A DNA stretch of 32,194 nt from Chlamydiota bacterium (GCA_013288845.1 JABDBB010000014.1:1-32194), one strand, 5' to 3'. Positions 17,130 through 25,037 are shown, counted from the first letter of the stretch. Translations and numbers: made by a program. Notes: generated from the sequence alone by a model not told the origin.

Positions 17130-19145
17130 ATGCCAAAACCCACATCGCGAGCCATGGCCTTGGCATTGCGAACCTATCATCGTCCTGTCAAAGAAGGTGA
17201 TACACAACTCGAAAGCTGGAACCAAGTCGTAGACAGAGTCATCAATCATCAGCGTTGGCTTTGGGAAAGAGCTCTCGCACGCACTCTTAATGACAGAGAA
17301 GAGCATGAACTTGAAGAATGCCGCCAACTCATCATAGGCCGTTATATCGCTCCCGCAGGTCGCACTCTCTGGCTCGGCGGAATGGAACTCAGCAAAAAAC
17401 GCGAATCATGCATGTTCAACTGCTCCTTCACACATGTCGAAACTGTCTACGATATCGTCGATGTACTTTGGCTCCTCCTTCAAGGATGCGGCGTCGGTTT
17501 CAAACCGATCACAGGAACTTTAAACGGATTCCGATTTCCCCTTCATGAAATCACCGTCATCAGATCCAACAGAGCCGAAAAAGGGGGCATCACTCATAAC
17601 ATAGAAACTTTTGATCCGGAAACACGCATCTGGACAATCAAAATCGGAGACTCTGCCATCGCCTGGGCAAAAGCCGTCGGAAAATTAGTCGCAGGAAAAT
17701 TCCCGGCTCGCTCCCTAATCCTCGATTTCAGTGAAATACGCCCGGCCGGAACAAGACTGAAAGGATACGGTTGGATCTCCTCCGGAGATGAACAAATAGC
17801 AAAAGCATTTAAACAAATAGCGGAAATGCTGTCCAATCGCGCAGACCAACTCCTCACCAGAATGGATATTCTCGATATCGTTAACCTGCTCGGAACAATT
17901 TTATCCAGCCGCCGCTCAGCAGAAATCGCCCTGTTTGAATACGGCCAACCGGAATGGCAGGAATTTGCCCTCGCTAAAAAAGAATGGTGGCTAAAAAATA
18001 AAGCACACAGACAACAATCCAATAACAGCCTCCTCTTTTATACCAAACCTTCAAGAGAAGAACTGGAAAATCTTTTTCAAATGATGCTCGATTCGGGCGG
18101 ATCCGAACCGGGATTCATCAACGCAGCCGAAGCCGAACGGAGAGCGCCATGGTTCAAAGGATGCAACCCTTGTGTAGAAATTCTCTTGGGAAATAAAAGC
18201 TTCTGCAATCTGACCGAAGTGAATGTCCTGGCTTTTAAAGGGGATAAAGTCGGACTGGAAAAGGCTCTTCATCTGGCAGCAAGAATGAACTACAGACAAA
18301 CAATGGTCGATCTTCGCGATGAAATCCTACAGGAAGCCTGGCACCTCAACAACGATTTCCTCCATCTTTGCGGAGTAAGTCTGACAGGAATTCGAGCTCG
18401 CCCCGACCTGACCAAATATGAACTGAAAAGACTCCGAAATATCGCCGTCAGTGCTGCTTATGGCATGGCTCGCGAATTAAACGACTCCCCTCCTCCGAAA
18501 AATGTCACTTGTGTCAAGCCCAGCGGAACACTAAGCAAGATCATGGGAACGGAAGAATGGGGAGAGGTTCCTGAAGGGGTCCATATGCCTCTCGGTAAAT
18601 ACATTTTTAATAACATCACCTACTCCAAACACGATCCTCTGGTACGTCGCTTCCGTGATGCAGGCTATAGCATCATCGAAAAACCGTACGAACCGGAATC
18701 CGTTTTGGTAAAATTCCCGGTGAAATATGAAAATGTCCCTTTCACAAGAAAAACCGTTACACGAAAAAGCGGAAAAGTAGAAGAGGTAGAGGTCAATTGC
18801 GACACAGCTGTCGAACAACTGAACTGGTACAAACTTCTTCAGGAAACGTGGTGTGAACAGAATGTCTCCAACACCATTTCCTATGATCCGTCAGAAATTC
18901 CGGAAATCATCGATTGGTTCATGAAAAATTGGGACTGCTATGTAGGAGTTTCCTTTATTTTCCGCAACGATCCGACAAAAAATGCGGAGGATTTAGGTTA
19001 TGCCTATCTTCCTCAAGAGGTGACGACTAAAGAAGCTTTTGAGGCTTATGAAGCCATACTTCGGCCGATCGACTATACAGGAATAGAAATGCGCGATGAC
19101 GTTCTTCAGGAAGAATGTGTCGGCGGAGCATGTCCTGTAAGATAA
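17130..19145 (+). CDS. nrdJ: Adenosylcobalamin-dependent (class II) ribonucleoside-triphosphate reductase, monomeric
   Basis: Makes dNTPs from NTPs using a cobalamin-derived thiyl radical, so it is oxygen-independent. 671 residues, close to the monomeric Lactobacillus-type RTPR (739). Active-site residues are visible: first redox cysteine C98 (MFNCSF), radical site N346-x-C348-x-E350 (NPCVEI), second redox cysteine C359 (SFCNLTEVN), and the C-terminal reducing pair C663/C668 in ECVGGACPVR. PSGTLSK near 470 is the substrate phosphate loop. No NrdB partner or ATP-cone is present. It is preceded by NrdR boxes and followed by a hairpin (19198-19229). Chlamydiaceae use class I NrdAB instead, so this host probably needs external B12. 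Confidence 0.95.
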   Translation: MPKPTSRAMALALRTYHRPVKEGDTQLESWNQVVDRVINHQRWLWERALARTLNDREEHELEECRQLIIGRYIAPAGRTLWLGGMELSKKRESCMFNCSFTHVETVYDIVDVLWLLLQGCGVGFKPITGTLNGFRFPLHEITVIRSNRAEKGGITHNIETFDPETRIWTIKIGDSAIAWAKAVGKLVAGKFPARSLILDFSEIRPAGTRLKGYGWISSGDEQIAKAFKQIAEMLSNRADQLLTRMDILDIVNLLGTILSSRRSAEIALFEYGQPEWQEFALAKKEWWLKNKAHRQQSNNSLLFYTKPSREELENLFQMMLDSGGSEPGFINAAEAERRAPWFKGCNPCVEILLGNKSFCNLTEVNVLAFKGDKVGLEKALHLAARMNYRQTMVDLRDEILQEAWHLNNDFLHLCGVSLTGIRARPDLTKYELKRLRNIAVSAAYGMARELNDSPPPKNVTCVKPSGTLSKIMGTEEWGEVPEGVHMPLGKYIFNNITYSKHDPLVRRFRDAGYSIIEKPYEPESVLVKFPVKYENVPFTRKTVTRKSGKVEEVEVNCDTAVEQLNWYKLLQETWCEQNVSNTISYDPSEIPEIIDWFMKNWDCYVGVSFIFRNDPTKNAEDLGYAYLPQEVTTKEAFEAYEAILRPIDYTGIEMRDDVLQEECVGGACPVR

Positions 19146-19197
19146 AATATTACGCTAATGCCCATGCCATGACAATGCATGCCAAATAAAAATAAGC

Positions 19198-19229
19198 ATT
19201 CGGGAGATCGCATTTGTGACCTCCCGAAT
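19198..19229 (+). terminator. Hairpin after nrdJ
   Basis: ATTCGGGAG (19198-19206) pairs perfectly with CTCCCGAAT (19221-19229) across a 14-base loop, 53 bp after the nrdJ stop. No clear T-run follows, so a weak or factor-assisted terminator is likely. Confidence 0.45.
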
Positions 19230-19278
19230 ACTTGTACCCTTCCGGAAGAAAACTTTAAAGAGTTAGGGAAATTTCAAT

Positions 19279-19428
19279 TCGCGCAGCGTTTGGAGTGCAG
19301 TGACTTGTCACCGCTTTGCCCTCGCATCGACTTGTCGATGCGCTTTCAAAAACTTAGAGACTAATCTTTGAACGAATTTCTGAATATCTATAAACACAAA
19401 ATATCGCTTTAAACGCCTCGACAAGTCG
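19279..19428 (-). repeat. Truncated inverted-arm element (D1), reverse orientation
   Basis: Complete arm TCGCGCAGCGTTTGGAGTGC..GCATCGACTTGTCGATGC, then the AT-rich core in the orientation opposite to B, C and D2 (TGAATATCTATAAACACAAA), then the other arm cut short after CGACAAGTCG at 19428. About 50 bp of the second arm are missing. The break joins directly to the 67-bp block preceding D2. Confidence 0.85.
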
Positions 19429-19495
19429 CATACGCGTTAAGCTAATATGAATTAAGTAATTGATAATTAGTTAGTTATATAAGATGTAATTGAAT

Positions 19496-19693
19496 TCGCG
19501 CAGCGTTTGGAGTGCGGTGACTCGTCACCGCTTTGCCCTCGACTCGACTTGTCGAGGCGGTTTAAGCGTTATTTGTGTTTATAGATATTCAGAAATTCGC
19601 TCAAAGATTAGTCTCTAAATTTTTAAAAACGCATCGACAAGTCGATGCGAGGGCAAAGCGGTGACGAGTCACCGCACTCCAAACGCTGCGCGA
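19496..19693 (+). repeat. Inverted-arm repeat element, full copy (D2)
   Basis: 198 bp with both arms intact: CGGTGACTCGTCACCG and CTCGACTTGTCGAG hairpins on the left, the core TTTATAGATATTCAGAAATT, then GCATCGAC-AA-GTCGATGC and CGGTGAC-GA-GTCACCG on the right, ending CGCTGCGCGA. The closest relative in the window is copy B, which also shares its left flank. Confidence 0.9.
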
Positions 19694-19751
19694 ATGAGAT
19701 TCCTCTTTTGTAATTCTCTTATAGAAATCTTAATATATCTATTATTAAAAA

Positions 19752-19781
19752 TTTCCACTAATAATTAAAAAATGCTATAAT
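19752..19781 (+). promoter_or_regulatory. Probable promoter of the proline-rich protein gene
   Basis: A perfect TATAAT (19776-19781) with TTTCCA (19752-19757) 18 bp upstream, 45 bp before the ATG. A strong AAGGAAGG ribosome-binding site follows. Confidence 0.55.
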
Positions 19782-19826
19782 AAATTGAATTAAGCTGAAT
19801 CTCTTAATATACAAGGAAGGTAATTT

Positions 19827-20744
19827 ATGAGTTCACCTCTACCCGGTCATGTACCCTCATCTCCACCGGCCGTTCCGGAAAATCCGTCTATCCGAGAGAG
19901 CGATACCGAGATTGCGCAAAAAAAAGGGACTTGGACGGGGTCAAAAATTGTAGAGGTAACGTTCAGGGACGGAACTGTCAAACAGTATAAAATCACAGTC
20001 CGAAATGCAGGAAGTGAAGATGCCGTTAATCAATTAATGAATGAACAAAAACCGAAATTGATTGCTCTCGCCATGGTTCAATCGGCAAGTAAAAATCAGG
20101 GATCCATAGAATGGAAAAAAGACACAGGTTATACACAAATATTTAAAACTAAAGGACTTCTGCCTTTTATAAAGAAAAGCAATTCAAAAACCCTATCAAA
20201 TCATTTAGATATAGAACGTTACAGAACAAAAGTCAAACTCTATAAAACTATTCAACTTTTACGAGACGACAATCTTCCTGAGAAAATGCCTGAGGAACAA
20301 AAAGCTACGTTTAAAGAAATCCAAACAAGAGGTTCGATTACGAAAGAAATATTGGAAAAACTCGGAATAGACAAAAAATATTTCACACATCTTCCTATTG
20401 ACATAGACCAAAAGTTTGCTGATGATTTGGATGCAAAAGTAGGGCGATGGGAAAAAAAATTGAAACTTGTAGAACAGGCAAATATAATTTGTACTCAAGC
20501 AAGTCGTTCTATTCCCGCAGATATTCCCGGGGGAATATCAGGGATAGATGAAGGGGAAGAAATAGATGAAGAAGACACAGGGTCCATAAGTGAAGAAAAA
20601 ATAGTGGTCATGGATGATGATGAACCGCCGGTGCCCTCATATCTACCGCCGGATCCTCCGGAAGAAACACCGCCTGCAAAAATAGGGCCGCCGATACCCA
20701 AACGTCCGCCGCCAAAGCCACCGACAGTAAAAGCTGACGACTAA
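19827..20744 (+). CDS. Proline-rich protein, candidate secreted effector
   Basis: 305 residues, function unknown. The N-terminal 25 residues are rich in S and P with no hydrophobic signal peptide, as in many type III effectors. Residues about 35-235 form a charged, mainly helical domain (start KIVEVTFRDGTVKQYKITV). Then comes an acidic linker (GIDEGEEIDEEDTGSISEEK) and a C-terminal tail of about 50 residues dominated by proline. The tail holds PPIPKR, a match to the SH3-ligand pattern PxxPx[K/R], and RPPPKPP. Such tails in intracellular bacteria often bind host cytoskeleton or signalling proteins. It has its own promoter and a strong ribosome-binding site, and is convergent with the T2SS operon end (11 bp apart). 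The effector role is inference. Confidence 0.75.
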   Translation: MSSPLPGHVPSSPPAVPENPSIRESDTEIAQKKGTWTGSKIVEVTFRDGTVKQYKITVRNAGSEDAVNQLMNEQKPKLIALAMVQSASKNQGSIEWKKDTGYTQIFKTKGLLPFIKKSNSKTLSNHLDIERYRTKVKLYKTIQLLRDDNLPEKMPEEQKATFKEIQTRGSITKEILEKLGIDKKYFTHLPIDIDQKFADDLDAKVGRWEKKLKLVEQANIICTQASRSIPADIPGGISGIDEGEEIDEEDTGSISEEKIVVMDDDEPPVPSYLPPDPPEETPPAKIGPPIPKRPPPKPPTVKADD

Positions 20745-20755
20745 ACGTCCTCTGA

Positions 20756-21601
20756 TTACTTATATTTTTTCGGATCTGTTTTGGTGACGGCAAAATCAAA
20801 CAGGTCCGGCGCAAGATTCTGATTCAATTTTTCGCCGAACATCGCTTGAAATCGTTTTGTAGCCTCCTCTGAGGTCAGCCTATCTCCCGATACTTCTACA
20901 TAAAAATATTCTCTTGTTTGGACGATTTCGTCTGCAACATGCGGCGGGAAGAGGATCCGGAGAGTTGTGAGAGGTGCCAGGTAAATACGTAATTTTTTAT
21001 TTTTCTTCACATCAAAATAATCTGTAAGGGGAGGGTAGCCTTGCGATGTGTTTTTTTCGGCGGCAGAAGAGGGATAGGAGGCACCCTTGAGTATTTTATA
21101 GAGAAAAGTGTTGAGAGCCGGATCTTTTAAATCGAAATTTGCCAGATCTTTTCCTGTGGTGAGTTTTGATTTGCCCGGCAAGTCCCGGTTAGCCTGCGGT
21201 AAGAGGTTGATGATTTCGTCGATGAAATCGGGTTTTTCTTTTTGAAGTTCTTTAAAAAAATCCTGAGAAGAGTAGAGCGATTTTATGATTTCCTTAAAAA
21301 TATATCGCACGGTTTGATACATATTGGTATTTTCGCCGGCTGTGCCTTCGAGAAGTACTGCTATAGGCAGTTTTGACAAATTAGTATTTCTTTTCGGATT
21401 ATCGGCCGAGTTTTTGGTCTTCAGGACCATCCCATCGTATGTTTTCTCGGCTATTTCATTGATATCTTGCCGTTCCGTAAATTCCATATAATTTTCAAAT
21501 TGCGCATTGACAATACTATGTGATCGAAATTTATTCAGTTTAGTATAAGTCATCATGCCCATGATCATGAGCATAGCCATTACAAACAGCAAAACATTCA
21601 T
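20756..21601 (-). CDS. gspK: Divergent GspK minor pseudopilin
   Basis: 281 residues. The N-terminus is a hydrophobic helix (residues 2-20, MNVLLFVMAMLMIMGMMTY) without the Glu+5 of the other pseudopilins, as in GspK. Near residue 210-240 the stretch LRIYLAPLTTLRILFPPHVADEIVQTRE resembles the GspK segment 'I/LNVNTAP..VL..L.P..A..IV..R'. It is the ninth and last gene of the operon, 3 bp after gspJ, exactly the K position of classical T2SS operons. GspK caps the pseudopilus tip together with GspI and GspJ. In Chlamydia the corresponding gene is usually left hypothetical. Identity is based on position plus motif. Confidence 0.65.
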   Translation of the reverse strand: MNVLLFVMAMLMIMGMMTYTKLNKFRSHSIVNAQFENYMEFTERQDINEIAEKTYDGMVLKTKNSADNPKRNTNLSKLPIAVLLEGTAGENTNMYQTVRYIFKEIIKSLYSSQDFFKELQKEKPDFIDEIINLLPQANRDLPGKSKLTTGKDLANFDLKDPALNTFLYKILKGASYPSSAAEKNTSQGYPPLTDYFDVKKNKKLRIYLAPLTTLRILFPPHVADEIVQTREYFYVEVSGDRLTSEEATKRFQAMFGEKLNQNLAPDLFDFAVTKTDPKKYK

Positions 21602-21604
21602 GCG

Positions 21605-22297
21605 TTACATCCCGTAAGTAATTTTTTGCGTTGCATTCGGAAGAGGAAAAATCATAGTACGTTTATCCTTTTTTTCGGATTCTTTAAAGGAAATTTCTAT
21701 TTTGACCATGACCGGAAGACTCTTATATTCCCGGCGCCATTCCGACACCCATGTATTATGGGGGATCGGCTGTTCATTATTATTTTCCGGAGTATCGGGA
21801 TGAGGGCCTGTAAAAAAAGAAAAATCTAAGGAATCTACCCCTTCCATGAGCACTTCGCGTGTAGTCGGAATTTTATCCGGCTCTTCCCATCTTTTTAGAG
21901 ATGGGGTAATGGCCAGGGAAAGATTATTTTCCGGATCTAAAAATATACGTCCGATCACATGATTGGAATATTGAGGATCGACAAGGTTAATTTTATTATC
22001 AAAAGTAAAGAGCAAATAGGAATTTCCCGGTTTGAATCCGGAGAATCCGGATTTACCTGTAAAAAACACAAAGTCATTATGAGCATCATTAACGGATATT
22101 GTTTTCGGCAAAATTTTCATGAGCCTGTATTCGATGTTGCGGAGTAAAAAAGCCTGTTTTTCGATTTTTTCCGAAGCAATATTGAGTATAGAAATTTGGT
22201 AAAAGAAATAGGAGAGGGAGCTCAAAAGGATAGAGACGAGAGCTAAGGAGATGAGAATTTCCGGGAGAGAGAAATGTATTTTTTTTATGATTTTCAC
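21605..22297 (-). CDS. gspJ: GspJ-like minor pseudopilin
   Basis: 230 residues. A short basic leader (MKIIKKIH) precedes FSLPEILISLALVSILLSSLSYFFY, a type IV pilin N-terminal helix with Glu at +5. The residue before the expected cleavage point is His, not Gly. The rest is a globular periplasmic domain of GspJ size. Start is GTG 22297 and overlaps the gspI stop as GTGA, so translation is coupled. It sits between the I-like and K-like genes, matching the J position. The assignment to J is by order and size; overall similarity cannot be checked here. Confidence 0.65.
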   Translation of the reverse strand: MKIIKKIHFSLPEILISLALVSILLSSLSYFFYQISILNIASEKIEKQAFLLRNIEYRLMKILPKTISVNDAHNDFVFFTGKSGFSGFKPGNSYLLFTFDNKINLVDPQYSNHVIGRIFLDPENNLSLAITPSLKRWEEPDKIPTTREVLMEGVDSLDFSFFTGPHPDTPENNNEQPIPHNTWVSEWRREYKSLPVMVKIEISFKESEKKDKRTMIFPLPNATQKITYGM

Positions 22298-22800
22298 GAT
22301 GCGATCTCCTCTTCACCCTCTTCATTCGGTTCCGTTTCCGGTTGATTGACGGATGTATGGAATACAAATATTTTATAGGGATAAGTAAATGTTTTCCCTT
22401 TGTTGTCCGGATTATCCCGATCATAAAAAACAAAAGTCAATCGGATAAGAAAAGCTGTTTCGGTTTTTTCCTCATTGGATTTACTTTTTTCTACAGTAAA
22501 AAAATATTTTCCTTTTAGTCGGGAGTCAGGAGTTCCCCCTACACTTCGGATAAAATCATCCGTAATGCCAAATTCCTGCCCCCTTGTGAGCTCTCCAAAA
22601 GAGATTTCTTTTGTATATAAACGCTCCAAAATTTTGCCGTACAGAAGATTGACAGTGTGATCTTGGTCAATTTTTTGAAGAAAAGAACTTTGTTCGCGCA
22701 AAATAAAAGAATGAGGATATAGCAGAGGAAGGATGCACATCACAATAATCATAAAAGAAATCAGCACTTCAATCAGTGTAAAACACCGTCTAAAGGGCAT
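22294..22800 (-). CDS. gspI: GspI-like minor pseudopilin
   Basis: 168 residues from ATG 22800 (leader MPFRRC). An upstream in-frame ATG at 22854 would add 18 residues before the leader and is less likely, because pilin leaders are short and GGAAA precedes 22800. The helix is FTLIEVLISFMIIVMCILPLLY, with Glu+5 but Cys at -1. The start overlaps the end of gspH by 11 bp. The soluble domain is small, as expected for GspI. Function: core of the pseudopilus tip trimer I-J-K. Assignment by order, size and N-terminus. Confidence 0.65.
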   Translation of the reverse strand: MPFRRCFTLIEVLISFMIIVMCILPLLYPHSFILREQSSFLQKIDQDHTVNLLYGKILERLYTKEISFGELTRGQEFGITDDFIRSVGGTPDSRLKGKYFFTVEKSKSNEEKTETAFLIRLTFVFYDRDNPDNKGKTFTYPYKIFVFHTSVNQPETEPNEEGEEEIAS

Positions 22801-23443
22801 TTTCCAATAAATTATTTCTGCCGACCGGATTATATATTTCTGATAATTCATCATACGTAAATTTTGCCAAATTTTTTGTTAAAGCATCTTCACGGGACTT
22901 CCCGCAATCGGATCCGGTGGGGAATCGTGTTAAGAGCGTAAGAGGATCGGGATAACCCGGCAGACAAATATAGGCAGATAGCGCCCCTAAAGTCTCATCG
23001 GATTTCGAAGTGGAAAGTCGTAAAAGTCCTTGGGTGATTCCGGCCTCTTCAGATAAAAATTTTACAACGAGGCGCCCTTCGTGTTCCAATTCTTTGATTT
23101 GTATCCAATGTATAGCAGTCAGATTGTCTTCCGGAGCTTGTAGAATATGCTGCCAATGCCCCGGCAGAGGGACATCCGTTTTGATGACCATTTTGATTCC
23201 GGAGCTCTCAGGAATCACCTCAAATCTTACCTCTGTACCGATTCCCATGAGCAACATCAAATCCTGTGCCAACCGTAATTTATCGACAACACGGGCAGTT
23301 TCCGTGCGGAAACGCTGTTCCCGCACGGCCTGAATGACGTTGATGCCGATGACTCCGGCGACAGTGGAAATGATAGCGATGACGATCAGAATTTCCCATA
23401 AAGTGAAGAAGGAAATACGAACGACACCCGGTATCCGAATCAT
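22790..23443 (-). CDS. gspH: GspH-like pseudopilin
   Basis: 217 residues. The N-terminus MIRIPGVVRISFFTLWEILIVIAIISTVAGVIG is a pilin helix with Glu at +5 (counting from the second Phe) and Phe at -1. The following region (VREQRFRTETARVVDKLRLAQDLMLLMG, then a beta-rich domain) fits the GspH/FimT pattern of early pseudopilins. ATG overlaps the gspG stop by 4 bp (ATGA). Corresponds by position to Chlamydia CT568. Likely the pseudopilin joining the tip complex to the GspG shaft. Confidence 0.65.
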   Translation of the reverse strand: MIRIPGVVRISFFTLWEILIVIAIISTVAGVIGINVIQAVREQRFRTETARVVDKLRLAQDLMLLMGIGTEVRFEVIPESSGIKMVIKTDVPLPGHWQHILQAPEDNLTAIHWIQIKELEHEGRLVVKFLSEEAGITQGLLRLSTSKSDETLGALSAYICLPGYPDPLTLLTRFPTGSDCGKSREDALTKNLAKFTYDELSEIYNPVGRNNLLENAL

Positions 23444-23841
23444 TTTCGCGTTCTGCTTGAGTTTTTATACTCGTTATATTTGGGCGAACGTACTTTGATG
23501 ATATTATTTTCTACCGATACTTCATATTGTTGGCCCCATCCGTCTTTAATGATCGCGTTCGGATCTTTTACAAGCGGATCGTGTTTTATGATCTCAGGCC
23601 ATGTAGAGGTAAGATTATCAATTAATTCCGGATTCTCCGCTACGCGAAGATTGAGAATCATCTCCAATTTTTCCATGCCTTGTTTAGTTTTGAACACTTT
23701 TCCTTCATCGAGACTGCCGCGATAATTATACGCCACAACTCCTGTGATGAGAGCAATCAAAAACATCACAATCATCATTTCAATCAGCGTGATGAATCGT
23801 TTTTTTTGTGAAACAATTTTTTTCTCTAATTTTTTGATCAT
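23440..23841 (-). CDS. gspG: Major pseudopilin GspG
   Basis: 133 residues from ATG 23841. A TTG at 23847 is in frame, but GGAG lies 7 bp before 23841. Leader of 17-18 residues (IKKLEKKIVSQKKRF) then ITLIEMMIVMFLIALITGVVAYNYRG: Glu+5 present, residue -1 is Phe rather than Gly. The small C-terminal domain contains DGWGQQYEV, matching the DPWG..Y motif of GspG, but is truncated after it compared with enterobacterial GspG, so the calcium-binding loop may be missing. Subunit of the pseudopilus shaft. Its ribosome-binding site overlaps the gspF stop. Equivalent to Chlamydia CT569. Confidence 0.85.
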   Translation of the reverse strand: MIKKLEKKIVSQKKRFITLIEMMIVMFLIALITGVVAYNYRGSLDEGKVFKTKQGMEKLEMILNLRVAENPELIDNLTSTWPEIIKHDPLVKDPNAIIKDGWGQQYEVSVENNIIKVRSPKYNEYKNSSRTRK

Positions 23842-23850
23842 AAACAACTC

Positions 23851-25035
23851 CTAAAAAGAAAATGAGCTTACATCTGTTAAAGGTAAAAGAATCGCGAGCA
23901 TCACCATGCCGATCACGGTTCCCATGAAGATAAGGATGACAGGTTGTGCTAAAGCCATCACACGTTCCAATGATTTTTCTGTTTCTTCTTCGTACATATC
24001 TGCAATTTTATTGAAAATCAGCTGCGTATTCCCCGTATCCTCTCCGACAGCAAGCATCCTCGATACCATTTTGGGAATGAGGGGCGATTTTGCAAATTGC
24101 ACACTCATAGAACTTCCTTCAATGATTTTATCTTCTGCTTTTTTGATTTCTTCTTCCAGTGCTATGTTGCCGATTACCTGTCTTCCGATCCTGAGAGATT
24201 CAATCATAGTCAATCCGCCGGACTGAAGTGTACTCATCGTTCTTGTAAATCTTGAAATTCCTGTTTGAATAATCAATGTCTTAATCAAAGGAAGTTTGAT
24301 CAAATTTCGCTGCAGAAAAATTTTTCCTTTTGCCGACTTCAAAGAAAAATAGCCGTATACGATGGTTCCCGCAATGATGGGAATATATACCCACCAATAT
24401 TCTCTCAAAATTCTGCTGCCGGCTAAAACAAATACCGTAAAGTCATTGAGCTCCCGCTCAGCAAAAATCCCTTCGATTGAGGGAACAACGAATCCGAGAA
24501 GCAGCGCAATGATCAAAAGAGAAAAACAGCCTAAAATAACGGGATAAATCATGGCGGTAACCAACTGCCTTTGCAGTTTATTTCTCTTTTGCAAAAATTC
24601 CGCTAAACGGGATAAAACCAAATCGAGCGCACCGGAAGATTCCCCGGCTTTAATCATAGAGCAGTAAAGATGGTCAAAACTTCCGGGAAATAAACCCATA
24701 GCTTCAGAAAGAGGCTTTCCGGCTTTTAGATTTTCCGCAACCGCCACAATGACTCTATGAAATTTTTCCCCTCTGTATTGCTCTTCCATAGCCACAAGAC
24801 TTTCGTAAAGAGGGACGCCTGCACTGATGAGCTGAGAGAGCTGGATGGTAAATGCCAGGAGATTTTCGCCGCGGATATTGTTTTTTCCGGAAATTCCTTC
24901 TTTCACAGTCAGATTGGTGACCATGATCCCCTGTTCGCGGAGTTTTTCCCGCACCTCTCTTTCATTATGTCCGTCCACCACCCCGTTGCGTTTTTTCCCC
25001 GACGGATCGATTGCCTGATAATGATAGAGCGGCAT
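23851..25035 (-). CDS. gspF: T2SS inner-membrane platform protein GspF
   Basis: 394 residues, usual length. It begins MPLYHYQAIDPSGKKRNG, the typical GspF/PilC N-terminus. Two GspF domains follow, with three membrane helices (near 165-190, 215-235 and 365-390). The second domain has QTGISRFTRTMSTLQSGGLTMIESL and the conserved MLAVGEDTGNTQLIFNKIAD. It links the ATPase GspE to the growing pseudopilus. ATG lies 2 bp after the gspE stop. Equivalent to Chlamydia CT570. Confidence 0.95.
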   Translation of the reverse strand: MPLYHYQAIDPSGKKRNGVVDGHNEREVREKLREQGIMVTNLTVKEGISGKNNIRGENLLAFTIQLSQLISAGVPLYESLVAMEEQYRGEKFHRVIVAVAENLKAGKPLSEAMGLFPGSFDHLYCSMIKAGESSGALDLVLSRLAEFLQKRNKLQRQLVTAMIYPVILGCFSLLIIALLLGFVVPSIEGIFAERELNDFTVFVLAGSRILREYWWVYIPIIAGTIVYGYFSLKSAKGKIFLQRNLIKLPLIKTLIIQTGISRFTRTMSTLQSGGLTMIESLRIGRQVIGNIALEEEIKKAEDKIIEGSSMSVQFAKSPLIPKMVSRMLAVGEDTGNTQLIFNKIADMYEEETEKSLERVMALAQPVILIFMGTVIGMVMLAILLPLTDVSSFSF

Positions 25036-25037
25036 AA

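Larger units (their letters stand above)
19146..19826. other. 681-bp gene-free region with two repeat elements
   Basis: Contains a hairpin after nrdJ (19198-19229), truncated element D1 (19279-19428), a 67-bp AT-rich joint (19429-19495) that also occurs next to copy B, full element D2 (19496-19693), and the promoter of the gene at 19827. No credible ORF. Confidence 0.75.

Noticed and set aside
19179-19364. Small ORF after nrdJ
   Set aside because: It runs through the hairpin and into repeat D1, so it is not an independent gene.
4362-19693. Classical REP sequences mobilised by a RAYT transposase
   Set aside because: No RAYT gene in the window and no GTAG-type motif next to the hairpins; the arms are much longer than REP units.
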